Source: Trebonia sp. (GTDB lineage Bacteria > Actinomycetota > Actinomycetes > Streptosporangiales > Streptosporangiaceae). From it: DNA of 37,716 bases. Shown here one piece after another: positions 24,554-34,056 of this stretch. Position numbers and translations under genes: made by a program. The DNA is taken from the NCBI GenBank assembly GCA_030038035.1, contig JASHPP010000632.1, positions 1-37,716 of the forward strand. The letters run 5' to 3'. The notes under the pieces were generated by a model. The model worked only from the letters and a program-made list of their open reading frames with translations, made no database searches and had not been told where the DNA came from. How positions within the stretch are numbered: position 1 is the stretch's first letter; each line of letters begins with the position of its first letter.

Positions 24554-25645
24554 ATGCCGGAGATTCACCAGGCGCGCCGGGTCCGCGCCCAGGAGCTGGT
24601 CAGGGCACTCGGCGCCGACGCCGTGCTCGTCACCGCCGCCCCGAACGTCCGCTATCTCACCGGCCTGGCCAGCTCCAACGCGGCCCTGCTGCTGCCCGCC
24701 GACGCGGCGGACGGCGCGGGCGTGCTGGCCACCGACTCCAGGTACGCGCTGGCCGCGCGGCGCGACGCGCCCGACCTGGAGCTGATCACCGATCGGAGCA
24801 TCGAGGGCAAGCTCGCCGCCGAGGCGGCCCGCCGCGGCGTCAGGACGCTCGCGTTCGAGGCGCACGAGATGACGGTGGAGCGGCACGCCGCGCTCGCGGC
24901 GAGGGCCGAGGGAGTCGCCACGGTCCCGTTCGGGAGAAAAATAGAAGAGCTGCGAATGGTGAAGGATCCGTCCGAGCTCGAGCTGCTCGCCGCCGCCTGC
25001 CGGATCAGCTCCCAAGCCATCGCCGATGTCCTGCCCCGCATCGGTCCCGGTTTGTCCGAACGATCCCTGGCGTCTCTTCTCGACTACCGCATGACCCAGC
25101 TCGGGGCCGACCGGCCCGCGTTCGAGACCATCGTGGCCAGCGGCCCCAACGGGGCCATACCGCACCACGCGCCCACCGACCGGCCGCTGCGCCGCGGCGA
25201 CCTGGTCACGATGGACTTCGGCGCGTTGTACGGCGGGTACCACGCGGACATGACCCGCACCGTGGCGGTCGGCGAGCCGTCCGGATGGCAGCGGGATGTC
25301 TACGACCTGGTGGCGGAGGCGCAGCGGACCGGAATCGAGGCCGTGGCGATCGGCGCGGAAGTGGGTGCCGTCGACGCCGCCGCCAGGGAGGTGATCGAGG
25401 CGGCCGGGCACGCCGAGCACTTCGGCCACGGACTCGGGCACGGCGTGGGCCTGGAGATCCACGAGGCGCCGATGCTGGGGTACGGAGCAGCGGGTAAACT
25501 GGCCGATCGGGTTCCTATCACCGTCGAGCCTGGCGTGTACCTGCCGGGAAAGGGCGGCGTCCGGATCGAGGACGTCGTGGTCGTGACGGCAGGCGGGGGA
25601 GCCCGCATCCTGACTTCGACCACCAGAGAGCTGCTGGTCCTGTAA
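24554..25645 (+). CDS. pepP: Xaa-Pro aminopeptidase / dipeptidase (M24)
   Basis: Cytoplasmic metallopeptidase of 363 residues that frees N-terminal residues before proline. A creatinase-like N domain (about 1-130) is followed by the pita-bread fold. The five metal ligands are visible in MDFGALYGG (Asp), HADMTRT (Asp), FGHGLGHGVG (His), ITVEPGVYLPG (Glu) and VRIEDVVVV (Glu). The gene precedes efp, as in many actinobacteria, and both may share a transcript. Aminopeptidase and dipeptidase members are hard to separate by sequence alone. Confidence 0.92.
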   Translation: MPEIHQARRVRAQELVRALGADAVLVTAAPNVRYLTGLASSNAALLLPADAADGAGVLATDSRYALAARRDAPDLELITDRSIEGKLAAEAARRGVRTLAFEAHEMTVERHAALAARAEGVATVPFGRKIEELRMVKDPSELELLAAACRISSQAIADVLPRIGPGLSERSLASLLDYRMTQLGADRPAFETIVASGPNGAIPHHAPTDRPLRRGDLVTMDFGALYGGYHADMTRTVAVGEPSGWQRDVYDLVAEAQRTGIEAVAIGAEVGAVDAAAREVIEAAGHAEHFGHGLGHGVGLEIHEAPMLGYGAAGKLADRVPITVEPGVYLPGKGGVRIEDVVVVTAGGGARILTSTTRELLVL

Positions 25646-25669
25646 CGGGACCGTAATGGGAGACCACCC

Positions 25670-26227
25670 GTGGCAACCACGAACGACCTGAAGAACGGCA
25701 TGACGCTGAACCTTGACGGACAGCTGTGGAACGTCGTTGAATTCCAGCACGTCAAGCCCGGCAAGGGCGGCGCCTTCGTGCGCACCAAGCTGAAGAACGT
25801 GCTGTCCGGCAAGGTCGTCGACAAGACGTTCAACGCCGGCGTCAAGGTGGACGTGGCGAGCGTGGACAAGCGGGAGATGCAGTACCTCTACCGCGAGGGC
25901 AACGACTTCGTGTTCATGGACCTGACGGACTACGACCAGCCGCGCATTCCCGCCGAGGTCGTCGGCGACGCCGCGAACTACCTGCTTGAGGAACAGACGG
26001 TCACGGTCGCGTTCAACGAGGGCACCCCGCTGTACGTTGACCTGCCCGCCGCCGTCGAGCTGACCATCGCGCAGACCGACCCGGGCCTGCAGGGCGACCG
26101 CTCGACCGGCGGCACCAAGCCCGCCACGCTGGAGACCGGCGCGCAGGTCCAGGTGCCGCTGTTCATCTCGACCGGCGAGAAGGTCAAGGTGGACACCCGC
26201 ACCGGCGCCTACCTCGGCCGGGCGTAG
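25670..26227 (+). CDS. efp: Translation elongation factor P
   Basis: EF-P of 185 residues with three beta-barrel domains, which relieves ribosomes stalled at polyproline. [20 protein letters not shown] starts the KOW-like domain. The loop at [10 protein letters not shown] carries the tip residue Lys32. The C-terminal [19 protein letters not shown] and [12 protein letters not shown] are family marks. No EF-P modification gene is in the window. GTG start at 25670 with gggag upstream; 24 bases after pepP. Its use fits a genome coding proteins such as the Pro-rich one at 16156. Confidence 0.97.
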   Translation: MATTNDLKNGMTLNLDGQLWNVVEFQHVKPGKGGAFVRTKLKNVLSGKVVDKTFNAGVKVDVASVDKREMQYLYREGNDFVFMDLTDYDQPRIPAEVVGDAANYLLEEQTVTVAFNEGTPLYVDLPAAVELTIAQTDPGLQGDRSTGGTKPATLETGAQVQVPLFISTGEKVKVDTRTGAYLGRA

Positions 26228-26229
26228 CC

Positions 26230-26646
26230 TTGGCGGCTCGCAGCAAGGCCCGCAAGCGGGCGCTTGACATCCTCTTCGAGGCCGAACTGCGCGGCCTGCC
26301 CGTGCTTGAGCTGCTCGCGGAGCGCCAGTCGGCCGGCGATCGCCCGGTCCCGGAGTACGCGGCCGAACTCGTCCGCGGCGTGGCCGCGCACCGCGACCAG
26401 ATCGACGGGCTGATCTCGGAGAACGCGGTGGACTGGACGCTGGAGCGGATGCCCGCCGTGGACCGCAACGTCCTTCGCCTTGGCACGTACGAGCTGCTGT
26501 GGGCCGACGACGTGCCCGACGGCGTGGCGATCAGCGAGGCGGTCCTGCTGGCCCAGGACCTGTCCACGGACGCGTCCCCCGCGTTCGTGAACGGCCTGCT
26601 CGCCAGGATCAAGGACCTCAAGCCCACGCTCACCCCCGAGGCGTAG
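26230..26646 (+). CDS. nusB: Transcription antitermination factor NusB
   Basis: RNA-binding protein of 138 residues, all helical, which with NusE/S10 binds boxA for rRNA antitermination. SKARKRALDILFEAELRG, DWTLERMPAVDRNVLRLGTYEL and ISEAVLLAQDLSTDASPAFVNGLL are family blocks. The start is TTG, two bases after the efp stop, and a strong ribosome site is missing, so translation probably relies on coupling with efp. Confidence 0.95.
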   Translation: MAARSKARKRALDILFEAELRGLPVLELLAERQSAGDRPVPEYAAELVRGVAAHRDQIDGLISENAVDWTLERMPAVDRNVLRLGTYELLWADDVPDGVAISEAVLLAQDLSTDASPAFVNGLLARIKDLKPTLTPEA

Positions 26647-26783
26647 CCGCGAGCGGCTCGGCCCGCACCCGAACCGGATATCCGCGATATTTCGGACTAT
26701 GATCGCGAAAACTCTTTTCAGGGCGAAGACTTTCGCACCTCGAGCTGCAAAATCTCTACGCGTTCCCCACGGGGGCTTGCGCG

Positions 26784-27431
26784 CTAAGCGCCGGAGAAGT
26801 GCAGCCGCAGGCCCAGCCGGCGCAGCACCGCGAGGAACCACACGACGCAGACGGCCGCGCCCACGAGGGTCAGCCCGACGGTGTACGCCGAGGACACCAG
26901 CATGAAGAGCTTGAACGGCTCTGTGACCATCATCACGGCCATGCCCATCGTCAGGAGCAGGAACAGCCCGGCCCAGAACCACGTGGCGCCCTGGAAGAAG
27001 CGGTGCAGCCCGGGGTGGTGCGTCTCCGGCTGCTTGAGCGCCACGACCTCGGCCGCGAGCTGCGCCACCAGCGGCTTGCGGGTCGGCGCCGTGCGCGCGA
27101 ACACCACGCACATCGCCAGGTTGGCGAGCGGGAACTGCGCCTGGAACATCCACATGTAGCCGGTGCTGATCGCGACCACCGTCTGGATGGTCAGCACGAG
27201 CGCGGAAATCATCAGCAGGGCGGAGACCGAGCCGGTGACGAGCTTGCGGATGGCGATCAGCAGCCAGACCACCGCTGTGCCGGCGAGCAGGCCCGCGTCG
27301 GGGCTGACCACGTCGGTGACCACGACGTAGGCGCCGAACGGAAGCCCGACAGATTCGGCCACGTTCCACGCCGCCGTCCATAGCAGTCGCCTGGGGTGTG
27401 GCAGCTCTAGGTGTCCCTGGGAGGCAGGCAT
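26784..27431 (-). CDS. Integral membrane protein, VC0807/DUF3159-like
   Basis: Protein of about 215 residues with five or six membrane helices (YVVVTDVVS, GTAVVWLLIAIRKL, ALLMISALVLTIQTVVAI, FWAGLFLLLTMGMAVMM, VGLTLVGAAVCVVWFLAVL). The overall layout suggests the VC0807/DUF3159 group, of unknown function. I chose ATG 27431 (MPASQGHLELP); 27443 is also possible, and the open frame runs to 27662 without coding signs. It is convergent with nusB across 137 bases holding weak hairpins (gcgaaa and tttcgc near 26705-26737). Confidence 0.6.
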   Translation of the reverse strand: MPASQGHLELPHPRRLLWTAAWNVAESVGLPFGAYVVVTDVVSPDAGLLAGTAVVWLLIAIRKLVTGSVSALLMISALVLTIQTVVAISTGYMWMFQAQFPLANLAMCVVFARTAPTRKPLVAQLAAEVVALKQPETHHPGLHRFFQGATWFWAGLFLLLTMGMAVMMVTEPFKLFMLVSSAYTVGLTLVGAAVCVVWFLAVLRRLGLRLHFSGA

Positions 27432-27702
27432 GCGGACGAGCATACGGGCCGGCGATACGTCTCGGGGCATCATTCGCAGATGGCGTCGTATCGGATTTGG
27501 GCGACCATTCGTGCTGGTCGCACCGGCGTGTGAGGTCTCCACGGCTGTTATAACGGGAAACGGGCTTCCCGAGTTCTCCCCCTTCCCGTGAACGCGCAGT
27601 AATCGTAAGGATATGTGTGGTAGCGGGATCGTCGCTCCAGGCGAGACGCCGGCCGGCCGCACTACAGTGAGACTGCGCCGTCAACCTTGGGAGAGGTGTG
27701 GA
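27432..27702. promoter_or_regulatory. Divergent promoter region
   Basis: About 270 bases between two outward-facing genes. It contains the 8-bp palindrome gttataac (27544-27551), cgggaa-ttcccg arms just after it, and TACAGT (27663-27668) as a possible -10 box for the methyltransferase gene. No -35 stands out. Confidence 0.35.
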
Positions 27703-28473
27703 ATGACCGCAGAGGTTCCCGCAAGGGCCGTGCCCGGCATGCGCGGACCGGACGTCGGGCGCGAGCGCGACGGGGCGCGGCCAACGCTCGTCTGGGACGT
27801 GCTCAGGGACGTGGTGGCGGCGCGGGCGGCGCAGTCCGGCCGGGCCGCGCTGGACATTGTCGACGTCGGCGGCGGCACGGGCGGGTTCGCCGTGCCGTTC
27901 GCCGCGCTCGGGCACCACGTCACGGTGGTGGACCCGAGCCCGGACGCGCTCGCGGCGGCGCGGCGGCGGGCCGCCGAGATGCGGGTCACGCTGACCGAGG
28001 TCCAAGGTGAGGCCGACGGGCTTGACAGCCTGGTCGGCGCGGACGCCGCCGACCTGGTGATCTGCCACAGCGTGCTCGAGTACGTGGACTCGCCGGCCGC
28101 GGCGATGGCCGCCATCGCCCGGGTGCTGCGGCCGGGCGCCACGGTGAGCGTGCTCGCCGCCAACGTCGTGTCCGCCGTGCTGCAGCGCGCGCTCGCGGGA
28201 CGGTACGAACAGGCGCGGCGCCTGCTCGACGGCGAGGGAGGCGACGCCGGCCTGCCCAGGCGGTTCACCCTGGCCGGGCTGACGGCGCTGATCGAGAGCG
28301 CCGGGCTGCGGGCCGGCGACGCGCACGGCATCCGGGTCTTCGCCGGCCTGCTGCCCGCGGCCGGCGCCGACCAGGGCACGGCGGCGGAGTTGCGCGCCCT
28401 TGAGGAGGCCGCCGCGGCATACCCGCCGCTGCGCGACATCGCCGCCCGGCTGCACGTCCTCGGCCACCGCTGA
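27703..28473 (+). CDS. Class I SAM-dependent methyltransferase
   Basis: Protein of 256 residues with the SAM-binding motif IVDVGGGTGGFAVPFAALGH (about residues 48-67), an acidic end of strand two (VTVVDPSPDALAAA), and motif III near ADLVICHSVLEYVDSPAAA. Substrate unknown. ATG 27703 was chosen because ggagagg precedes it; the frame is open from 27613. It lies 18 bases upstream of dinB, a pairing often seen in actinobacteria, so co-transcription is likely. Confidence 0.85.
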   Translation: MTAEVPARAVPGMRGPDVGRERDGARPTLVWDVLRDVVAARAAQSGRAALDIVDVGGGTGGFAVPFAALGHHVTVVDPSPDALAAARRRAAEMRVTLTEVQGEADGLDSLVGADAADLVICHSVLEYVDSPAAAMAAIARVLRPGATVSVLAANVVSAVLQRALAGRYEQARRLLDGEGGDAGLPRRFTLAGLTALIESAGLRAGDAHGIRVFAGLLPAAGADQGTAAELRALEEAAAAYPPLRDIAARLHVLGHR

Positions 28474-28491
28474 CCGCGGGGACCGGTCGCC

Positions 28492-29802
28492 GTGCCAGCC
28501 CCGGATGCCCCCGACGCCCGCGCCCCGCTCGCCGACGACAGCGGATGCCGCATCCTGCACGTCGACATGGACGCGTTCTACGCGAGCGTCGAGGTCAGGG
28601 ACCGGCCGGACCTCGCGGGCACGCCCGTGGTGGTCGGCGGCCTCGGTCCCCGCAGCGTGGTGCTGTCGGCCACGTACGAGGCGCGCGCGTTCGGCGTCCG
28701 CTCCGCGATGCCGGTCGGCCGGGCCAGGCGGCTGTGCCCGCAGGCGATCTTCATCGCGCCGCGGCACCGGCTGTACGCCGAGGTGTCCAGGGAGGTCATG
28801 GCGATCTTCCGCGCGGTCACCCCTGAGGTGGAACCGCTGTCGCTCGACGAGGCTTTCCTCGACGTGGCCGGCGCGCTGCGCCGGCTGGGCAGGCCCGCGC
28901 GGATAGCGCAGCTGATCCGGGAGCAGGTCCTGGAGCAGCAGGCGATCACCTGCTCGGTCGGGGTGGCGCCCTGCAAGTTCGTGGCCAAGGTCGCGTCCGC
29001 GCGGTGCAAGCCGGACGGCCTGCTCGTTGTCCCCGCCGCGGGCCTGCTCGACTTCCTGCACCCGCTGCCGGCCAGCGTGCTGTGGGGCGTGGGCGACCGC
29101 GCCGAGGAGGTGCTTGGCCGGCTGGGCTTGCGGACCGTTGGTGATATCGCTCACGTCCCGCTCGGCACGCTGCAGCGGGAGCTTGGCGCGGTCGGCGAGC
29201 ACCTGTGGTCACTCGCGTGGGGCCGGGACGATCGCCCGGTCGTCCCGCGCAGGGAAGAGAAGAGCGTGGGCGCCGAGGAGACGTTCGACACCGACGTCGA
29301 CGACCCCGAGGTAATCCGCAGGGAACTGCTGCGGCTGTCCGGCCGGACGGCGCAGGCGCTGCGCGCCGCGGGCTGCGTCGCGCGGACCATCTCCGTGAAG
29401 CTGCGGCTGGCCAGCTTCAAGACCCTGACCAGGTCCAAGACGCTGGCCGAGCCCACGGACGTGGCCAGGGAGATCTACGCCACCGCGTGCGCCCTCTACG
29501 AGGGGTCCGGGCTCGACGGCAGGGCGCGGCTGCGGCTGGTCGGAGTGCGGGCGGCGGGCCTGCGGCCCGCCGTCGGCGCCGCGCGGCAGCTGGCTTTCGG
29601 CGACCGGCCGGCCGGCTGGCGGGAGGCGGAACGCGCGGTGGACGAGATCGCCCGCAGGTTCGGCAGCGACGCCGTGCGGCCCGCGGCCCTTGTTCCCCCC
29701 GACCGTCAGCCACCCCCTTCCGGCCCGTCCGCTTCGGGCCGGAAGCCCTCTTCCACGGTACGCGGGCAGGCTCGTATCCTGGGAAATGAACCAGGTATGT
29801 AA
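28492..29802 (+). CDS. dinB: DNA polymerase IV (Y family)
   Basis: Translesion polymerase of 436 residues. The palm motif ILHVDMDAFYASVEVRDRP (about 20-38) gives the first catalytic Asp and steric residues; SLDEAFLDVAG gives the second acidic pair. YEARAFGVRSAMPVGRARRL and SVGVAPCKFVAKVASARCKP are family marks, and the little-finger domain follows (EEKSVGAEETFDTDVDDPE). A Pro/Ser-rich C-terminal tail is likely flexible. GTG start at 28492. It can copy past damaged bases with low fidelity. No LexA box was recognised upstream. Confidence 0.94.
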   Translation: MPAPDAPDARAPLADDSGCRILHVDMDAFYASVEVRDRPDLAGTPVVVGGLGPRSVVLSATYEARAFGVRSAMPVGRARRLCPQAIFIAPRHRLYAEVSREVMAIFRAVTPEVEPLSLDEAFLDVAGALRRLGRPARIAQLIREQVLEQQAITCSVGVAPCKFVAKVASARCKPDGLLVVPAAGLLDFLHPLPASVLWGVGDRAEEVLGRLGLRTVGDIAHVPLGTLQRELGAVGEHLWSLAWGRDDRPVVPRREEKSVGAEETFDTDVDDPEVIRRELLRLSGRTAQALRAAGCVARTISVKLRLASFKTLTRSKTLAEPTDVAREIYATACALYEGSGLDGRARLRLVGVRAAGLRPAVGAARQLAFGDRPAGWREAERAVDEIARRFGSDAVRPAALVPPDRQPPPSGPSASGRKPSSTVRGQARILGNEPGM

Positions 29803-29846
29803 GTGAGGTGAAAGTCACCCCATCCCCGGGTTCCATGGGAGGCGTC

Positions 29847-30257
29847 GTGCCGCTCTCTGAGCATGAGCAGCGCCAGCTCGAGCAGATCGAGCAAGCGCTC
29901 TACAGGGAGGATCGCAGGCTGGGCCGTCTTGTGCGCTCCAGTGATCCCCGCGTGCACCACAAACGCCGGCTGGTTCAGGCAGCCTCCGGCTTCGCCGTGG
30001 GCGCGGGCATGGTGGCGGCGGGAGTGGTTTTGCCACTTGTCTGGCTTGCCGTTGGCGGGTTCGTCGTCATGCTGGCCTGCGCTGTCTGGGCACTGAACAG
30101 CTGGCGGCACATGGCCGGCGCCACGCTCGGCGTGGCCGGGCGCGGGCCGGCGGCCAAGCCCCGCGGACGACGCAAGAAAGGTGGCAAGGCGGGCCGTGGC
30201 GCCATGATGGAGCGTCTCGACGAGCGCTGGCGCCGACGGCAGGAGGGGGACCTCTAA
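29847..30257 (+). CDS. DUF3040 membrane protein
   Basis: Protein of 136 residues: a short N-terminal helix PLSEHEQRQLEQIEQALYRE, two adjacent membrane helices (FAVGAGMVAAGVVLPLVWLA, VGGFVVMLACAVWAL), and a very basic C-terminal tail. It is the standard actinobacterial DUF3040 plan, function unknown. GTG 29847 gives the conserved MPLSEHEQ start with gggagg upstream; an ATG at 29835 is in frame but lies on that ribosome site. A small hairpin ggtga-aag-tcacc lies in the leader after dinB. Confidence 0.85.
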   Translation: MPLSEHEQRQLEQIEQALYREDRRLGRLVRSSDPRVHHKRRLVQAASGFAVGAGMVAAGVVLPLVWLAVGGFVVMLACAVWALNSWRHMAGATLGVAGRGPAAKPRGRRKKGGKAGRGAMMERLDERWRRRQEGDL

Positions 30258-30273
30258 GGGGCCGCTAGGACCG

Positions 30274-32778
30274 TCAGCCGCGCGTGCCCGCTGCCACTGG
30301 CGGCTCGCTGCCGCTGGTCGCATTCGCCTCGCCCGCATGCCCTCGGTCCGGCCTTTTCCTGCTGAACCGGACCCCGCCGAGCCGGGTGCCGCTGAGCCCG
30401 GCCTTGCCTGGCAGTTCCGGGTTCAGCCTGCCGAGGAAGTCGGCTGCCTGGCTGAGGCGGATCATCGCGGGAGTGAGCACGGAGGATGGCAGCACCCGCG
30501 CGAGCCAGCGTGTCCCGCGCGGCACGGCCGCGGCGATCGCGCGGCGGACCGTCGCGCTGTCCTGGCGCAGGCCCGCCCCGCTGTCTGGCCGCGCCGCGTA
30601 CCTGGCGCGCTCCTCCGCCATGGCGATGTGCCGCAGCGCGGCCATGGCCGGGCCGGTCAGCTCGAGTTCAGGGCCGACCCGCGCCGCGAGCGCCCGCGGC
30701 GACTCGCTCGGCGAGAACCCCGCGCGGTAGTCCACGAGGTCATCGCGAAGCTCGCGCCATGCCGCGTGCGCCAGCCCGGCGTCGCCGCCGCGCGCGCCTG
30801 ACCGCCAGCGCCTGCGCCTGGTCACCAGCCGCGCGCAGGCGGGCGCGGCGGACGCGAGCACGAGCAATCCGAGCAGGGCGAGCAAGGCGAGCCCGAGCAC
30901 CTGCCACGGGCTCAGCGTGGCCGGCGTGACCGGGGCGGGCCCGCCGCCGTTGTCATTGCCGAGCTGGAGGCCCAGCCGCTGCTGCAGCGAGCTCCCGCTG
31001 CCAGGAAGGCTGGACGGGGTCTTCCCCGAGCCAGGCGATGTCTGCCCCGCGCCCGTCGGGAAGGCGCTGCTCGGCTGCAGCGTGTACGACGGCGAGGTCG
31101 CCGTGCCCTGCCCGCCCGCGCCCTGCGGGGTCGGCTCGAACCGCAGCCAGCCGAACCCCTGGAAGTAAAGCTCAGGCCAGGCGTGCGCGTCGTGCGTTGT
31201 GACCACGTAGACGCCGTTCACCGACGTCCCGCCGGTGAACCCGTAGGCGACACGGGACGGGATGCCGAGCAGCCGGGCCAGCACGGCCATGGCGAACGCG
31301 AACTGCTGGCAGTAGCCCTTGTAGGTGCGGGTCAGGAACGCGGTCAGCTGCTGGGCGTCGGTGACCGTCGGCGCGTCAAGGGTGTAGGTGAAGGCACCGC
31401 CGGTGAAATAGTCCTGCAGGGCCAGCGCCTCCTCGAACGGGGTCTTCGCCCCGGCCGCCTTCACTATCGACTTGGCGAGCCGGCGCAGCGAGTCGTAGGA
31501 CGAAGGCACCTGCAGGTAGGGGCCGGCGATGTCCGGCGGCGGCGCCGCGGCGGCGTTGAGGGCCTGCGGCGTCGGCGACTCGCTGAGGCTGGTCACCGCG
31601 TAGGTGAGATCGGCCAGCTGTACTCCGTAGTCGAAGACCATCAGGGTGTTCGGGTCGGCCTTCAGGTCACCGGGCGCGGTTATCGCCGTGGCCGGGTAGG
31701 GGACGGGCAGCGCGGACAGCGCGTCCTGGCCGACCGCCGGGCTCAGCGTCACGTTGGTGCGCACCGTGGTCGCCCACGCCTTGTCCGCCTGCTCCGCCAG
31801 GCCCGGCGGGGCGGGCAGCCGCTGGCCGGCCGGAGCCAGCGTCGAGGGGGACGTGAGCTGCCACCCCGAGCTGGTCAGGTGGTCGAGCACGTAGATCTGG
31901 AAGTACTCAGCCGCGGAGTCAGAGGTGGTGTACTCGAAGACCTGCTGGGCCTGTGTTTCGTGCAGTTCCTGGCTGAGCTGCGTGTTCGGGTTGGGGAACC
32001 CCACGCCGGCGCCGCCGCCGGCTCCGGCCGTTCCGCCGATCCCCGGCTGCCCGCCGAACAGCCGGGTCACGTGCAGCCCCGGCACGAACAGCGGCAGGCA
32101 CAGCGCAAGCGCCACCGAGGCGATGCCCACGCGCCGCCCTGCGGCGGCCAGCGCGCGGGTATCGGGAATCAGGTCAGGTCCGGGGTTCGGCCGCTCCCAC
32201 TCCCTGATCCGGTCCCGGCCTTCGCTGCTCAGCAAGCCGAGGTAGCCGGCGGTGCCGAGGCAGAAGGTGATCGTCGTCCCCAGGGCGCTGCGCGAGACGC
32301 TGAGCGTGAACGGCTCCGTGTACAGCAGCAGCAGCGGCAGCCCCCCGAGGGACGCGCTCTCGAGCCGTACCGCGATCAGGTCGGTGAGCAGCGCGGTCAG
32401 GCCGATGCCGCCGGCGGCGAGCAGCATCATGCCGGGCAGCTCGGGCACCGCGGGAGCGTACTTGGCCGACTCGGTGAAGCCGGCGCCTGCGAGGTCCCAC
32501 AGCAGGCGCAGCGAGGTCGGCGTCGGCACCACGTCGCCCCACGACCGGGCAGCCTCGAACGTCACGTTCAGGTACAGCAGGAGCCCCGCGAGTACGCCGG
32601 CCACGCAGACGGCGACAGGCAGCCGCCGCAGGCGGGTGAGCGTGCCCGCCACCGCGACCGCGCACACCGCCCCGGCGCCGGCGAAGAACCAGGCCGTGCC
32701 GAGGAAGATCGGGTACAGCGACAAGGAGGCCAGGATCGTCGCGGCGGCGGCGGCGGCCGTCCTGCGGTGACTGCCCAT
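30274..32778 (-). CDS. Membrane transglutaminase-like protein (TgpA/DUF3488 type)
   Basis: Protein of 834 residues. About six membrane helices fill the first 230 residues, then an extracellular region with a transglutaminase core: nucleophile Cys near 489 in YKGYCQQFAFAMAVLARLLG, catalytic His near 533 in THDAHAWPELYF, followed by GWLRFEPTP. A further membrane helix (WQVLGLALLALLGLLVLAS) leads to a cytoplasmic C-terminal domain ending about residue 834. Such proteins sit with DUF58 and MoxR genes; a role in envelope protein modification or maturation is likely but unproven. It starts three bases after the DUF58 stop, so the two are co-translated. Confidence 0.9.
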   Translation of the reverse strand: MGSHRRTAAAAAATILASLSLYPIFLGTAWFFAGAGAVCAVAVAGTLTRLRRLPVAVCVAGVLAGLLLYLNVTFEAARSWGDVVPTPTSLRLLWDLAGAGFTESAKYAPAVPELPGMMLLAAGGIGLTALLTDLIAVRLESASLGGLPLLLLYTEPFTLSVSRSALGTTITFCLGTAGYLGLLSSEGRDRIREWERPNPGPDLIPDTRALAAAGRRVGIASVALALCLPLFVPGLHVTRLFGGQPGIGGTAGAGGGAGVGFPNPNTQLSQELHETQAQQVFEYTTSDSAAEYFQIYVLDHLTSSGWQLTSPSTLAPAGQRLPAPPGLAEQADKAWATTVRTNVTLSPAVGQDALSALPVPYPATAITAPGDLKADPNTLMVFDYGVQLADLTYAVTSLSESPTPQALNAAAAPPPDIAGPYLQVPSSYDSLRRLAKSIVKAAGAKTPFEEALALQDYFTGGAFTYTLDAPTVTDAQQLTAFLTRTYKGYCQQFAFAMAVLARLLGIPSRVAYGFTGGTSVNGVYVVTTHDAHAWPELYFQGFGWLRFEPTPQGAGGQGTATSPSYTLQPSSAFPTGAGQTSPGSGKTPSSLPGSGSSLQQRLGLQLGNDNGGGPAPVTPATLSPWQVLGLALLALLGLLVLASAAPACARLVTRRRRWRSGARGGDAGLAHAAWRELRDDLVDYRAGFSPSESPRALAARVGPELELTGPAMAALRHIAMAEERARYAARPDSGAGLRQDSATVRRAIAAAVPRGTRWLARVLPSSVLTPAMIRLSQAADFLGRLNPELPGKAGLSGTRLGGVRFSRKRPDRGHAGEANATSGSEPPVAAGTRG

Positions 32779-32781
32779 CGC

Positions 32782-34044
32782 TCAGCCCTCCGCCGCCCGG
32801 CCGGCGAGCGCGGCGCCGTCTGGCACGCCTGCGCCGGGCACGCCCGCGCTGCCCTGATGCAGCTCCTGCCACGCCGCGGCGAGCCGGGCGCTGTCCGTCA
32901 CGGTCGCGACCCGCCAGCCGGCGGCGGCCAGGACCTGGGCGGCCGCCGCGGTCGCGGCCTGGCTGTACTCGTGGTCCCCCGGCACAAGCAGCAGGGCTAT
33001 CGCCGGCGCGGTCCCGCGCCTGGCCTCCGCGAGCTGCCTGGCCTGCCCGGCGGTCAGCAGCCCGAGGATCGCGATGATCTGGCCCCCGGCCGTGGCCAGC
33101 GCGTCGATGCCGAGGGTCAGCCCGCTCTCGCGGGAGGGGCGGATGACGGCGAGCGTGTCGAGCAGCGTGTCACGGAAGGTGCCCTGCCGCGGGACCTCCC
33201 CGAGGTCGGTCATCAGCCGGGCGTCGAACCCCTCGCCGGCCAGGTGCACCCCGATCGAGGCGGCCGCGGTGACCGCGAGCTCGAATGACACCGCCAGGCC
33301 GTGCGCGGAGCGCCTGGTGTCGAGGAACAGCGACGCGGTGTTGCGCCAGTACTGCTCCTCGCGGCGGACCATCAGCTCCCCGTACCGCGCGGTGGACCGC
33401 CAGTGCACCCGGTGCAGGCTGTCCCCGGTCTGGTAGGCGCGGGGGGCCACGTCGTCCTCGCCGCTTGCGGCGATGCTGCGCCTGCCGTGCTCGCTGTCGC
33501 CGAGCCAGTTGCCCGCGATCGGCGGGCGGCTCAGCGGGATGATCCGCGGGGTGACGATCAGCGTGCTCGTGCTCGTGAAGGAGCGGGTGATGGATACCAA
33601 GCCGAACGAATCGGCGACCCGCACCTGGAGCGGCCCGATCGTGTACCTGCCGCGCGTGTCGGGCCGTACCTGGTAGCGGAACTCCTTGCTGCCGGCGCTG
33701 CCGATCCCGTAGAGCACGAACCGCGGCCTGCTGCCGAGCGCGTACGGCACCGTGTCCTCGGCGAGCAGCAGCCCGGTGCGCAGCCGGGAGACGTTCGCCA
33801 GCCTGATCGTCAGCTCGGCCGGCTGGCCCGCGGGCACCCGGGCGGGGGTGACCCGGCGCACGCACGAGAGCCGGTAGCGGGCCCGCCCGGCGCCGAACGC
33901 GGACAGCAGCGGCAGCACGACAAGCAGCAGCCCGACGCGCAGCAGGTCAGGCTCGGGGATGAGCAGGCCGCAGGCCGCCGCCGCGAGGCCGGCCGCGACG
34001 AAGCACCTGCCTCGCGTGGTCAGCGCGCCGAACAGCTTGCGCAT
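32782..34044 (-). CDS. DUF58 domain protein
   Basis: Protein of 420 residues. Two N-terminal membrane helices (CFVAAGLAAAACGLLIP, VGLLLVVLPLLSAFGA) precede a beta-rich part. The DUF58 signature DSLHRVHWRSTARYGELMVR is at about 209-228. The C-terminal half has the look of a von Willebrand A-type domain. In this gene set DUF58 proteins are thought to link the MoxR chaperone to its membrane partner. It follows MoxR by 12 bases. Confidence 0.9.
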   Translation of the reverse strand: MRKLFGALTTRGRCFVAAGLAAAACGLLIPEPDLLRVGLLLVVLPLLSAFGAGRARYRLSCVRRVTPARVPAGQPAELTIRLANVSRLRTGLLLAEDTVPYALGSRPRFVLYGIGSAGSKEFRYQVRPDTRGRYTIGPLQVRVADSFGLVSITRSFTSTSTLIVTPRIIPLSRPPIAGNWLGDSEHGRRSIAASGEDDVAPRAYQTGDSLHRVHWRSTARYGELMVRREEQYWRNTASLFLDTRRSAHGLAVSFELAVTAAASIGVHLAGEGFDARLMTDLGEVPRQGTFRDTLLDTLAVIRPSRESGLTLGIDALATAGGQIIAILGLLTAGQARQLAEARRGTAPAIALLLVPGDHEYSQAATAAAAQVLAAAGWRVATVTDSARLAAAWQELHQGSAGVPGAGVPDGAALAGRAAEG

Positions 34045-34056
34045 GACACCTCCCGG

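Noticed and set aside
26209..29202. 997-codon open frame on the minus strand
   Set aside because: It runs opposite to nusB, the methyltransferase gene and dinB, and across the membrane-protein gene in another frame; its translation is Arg/Gly/His-rich with no domain. It is a typical high-GC shadow.
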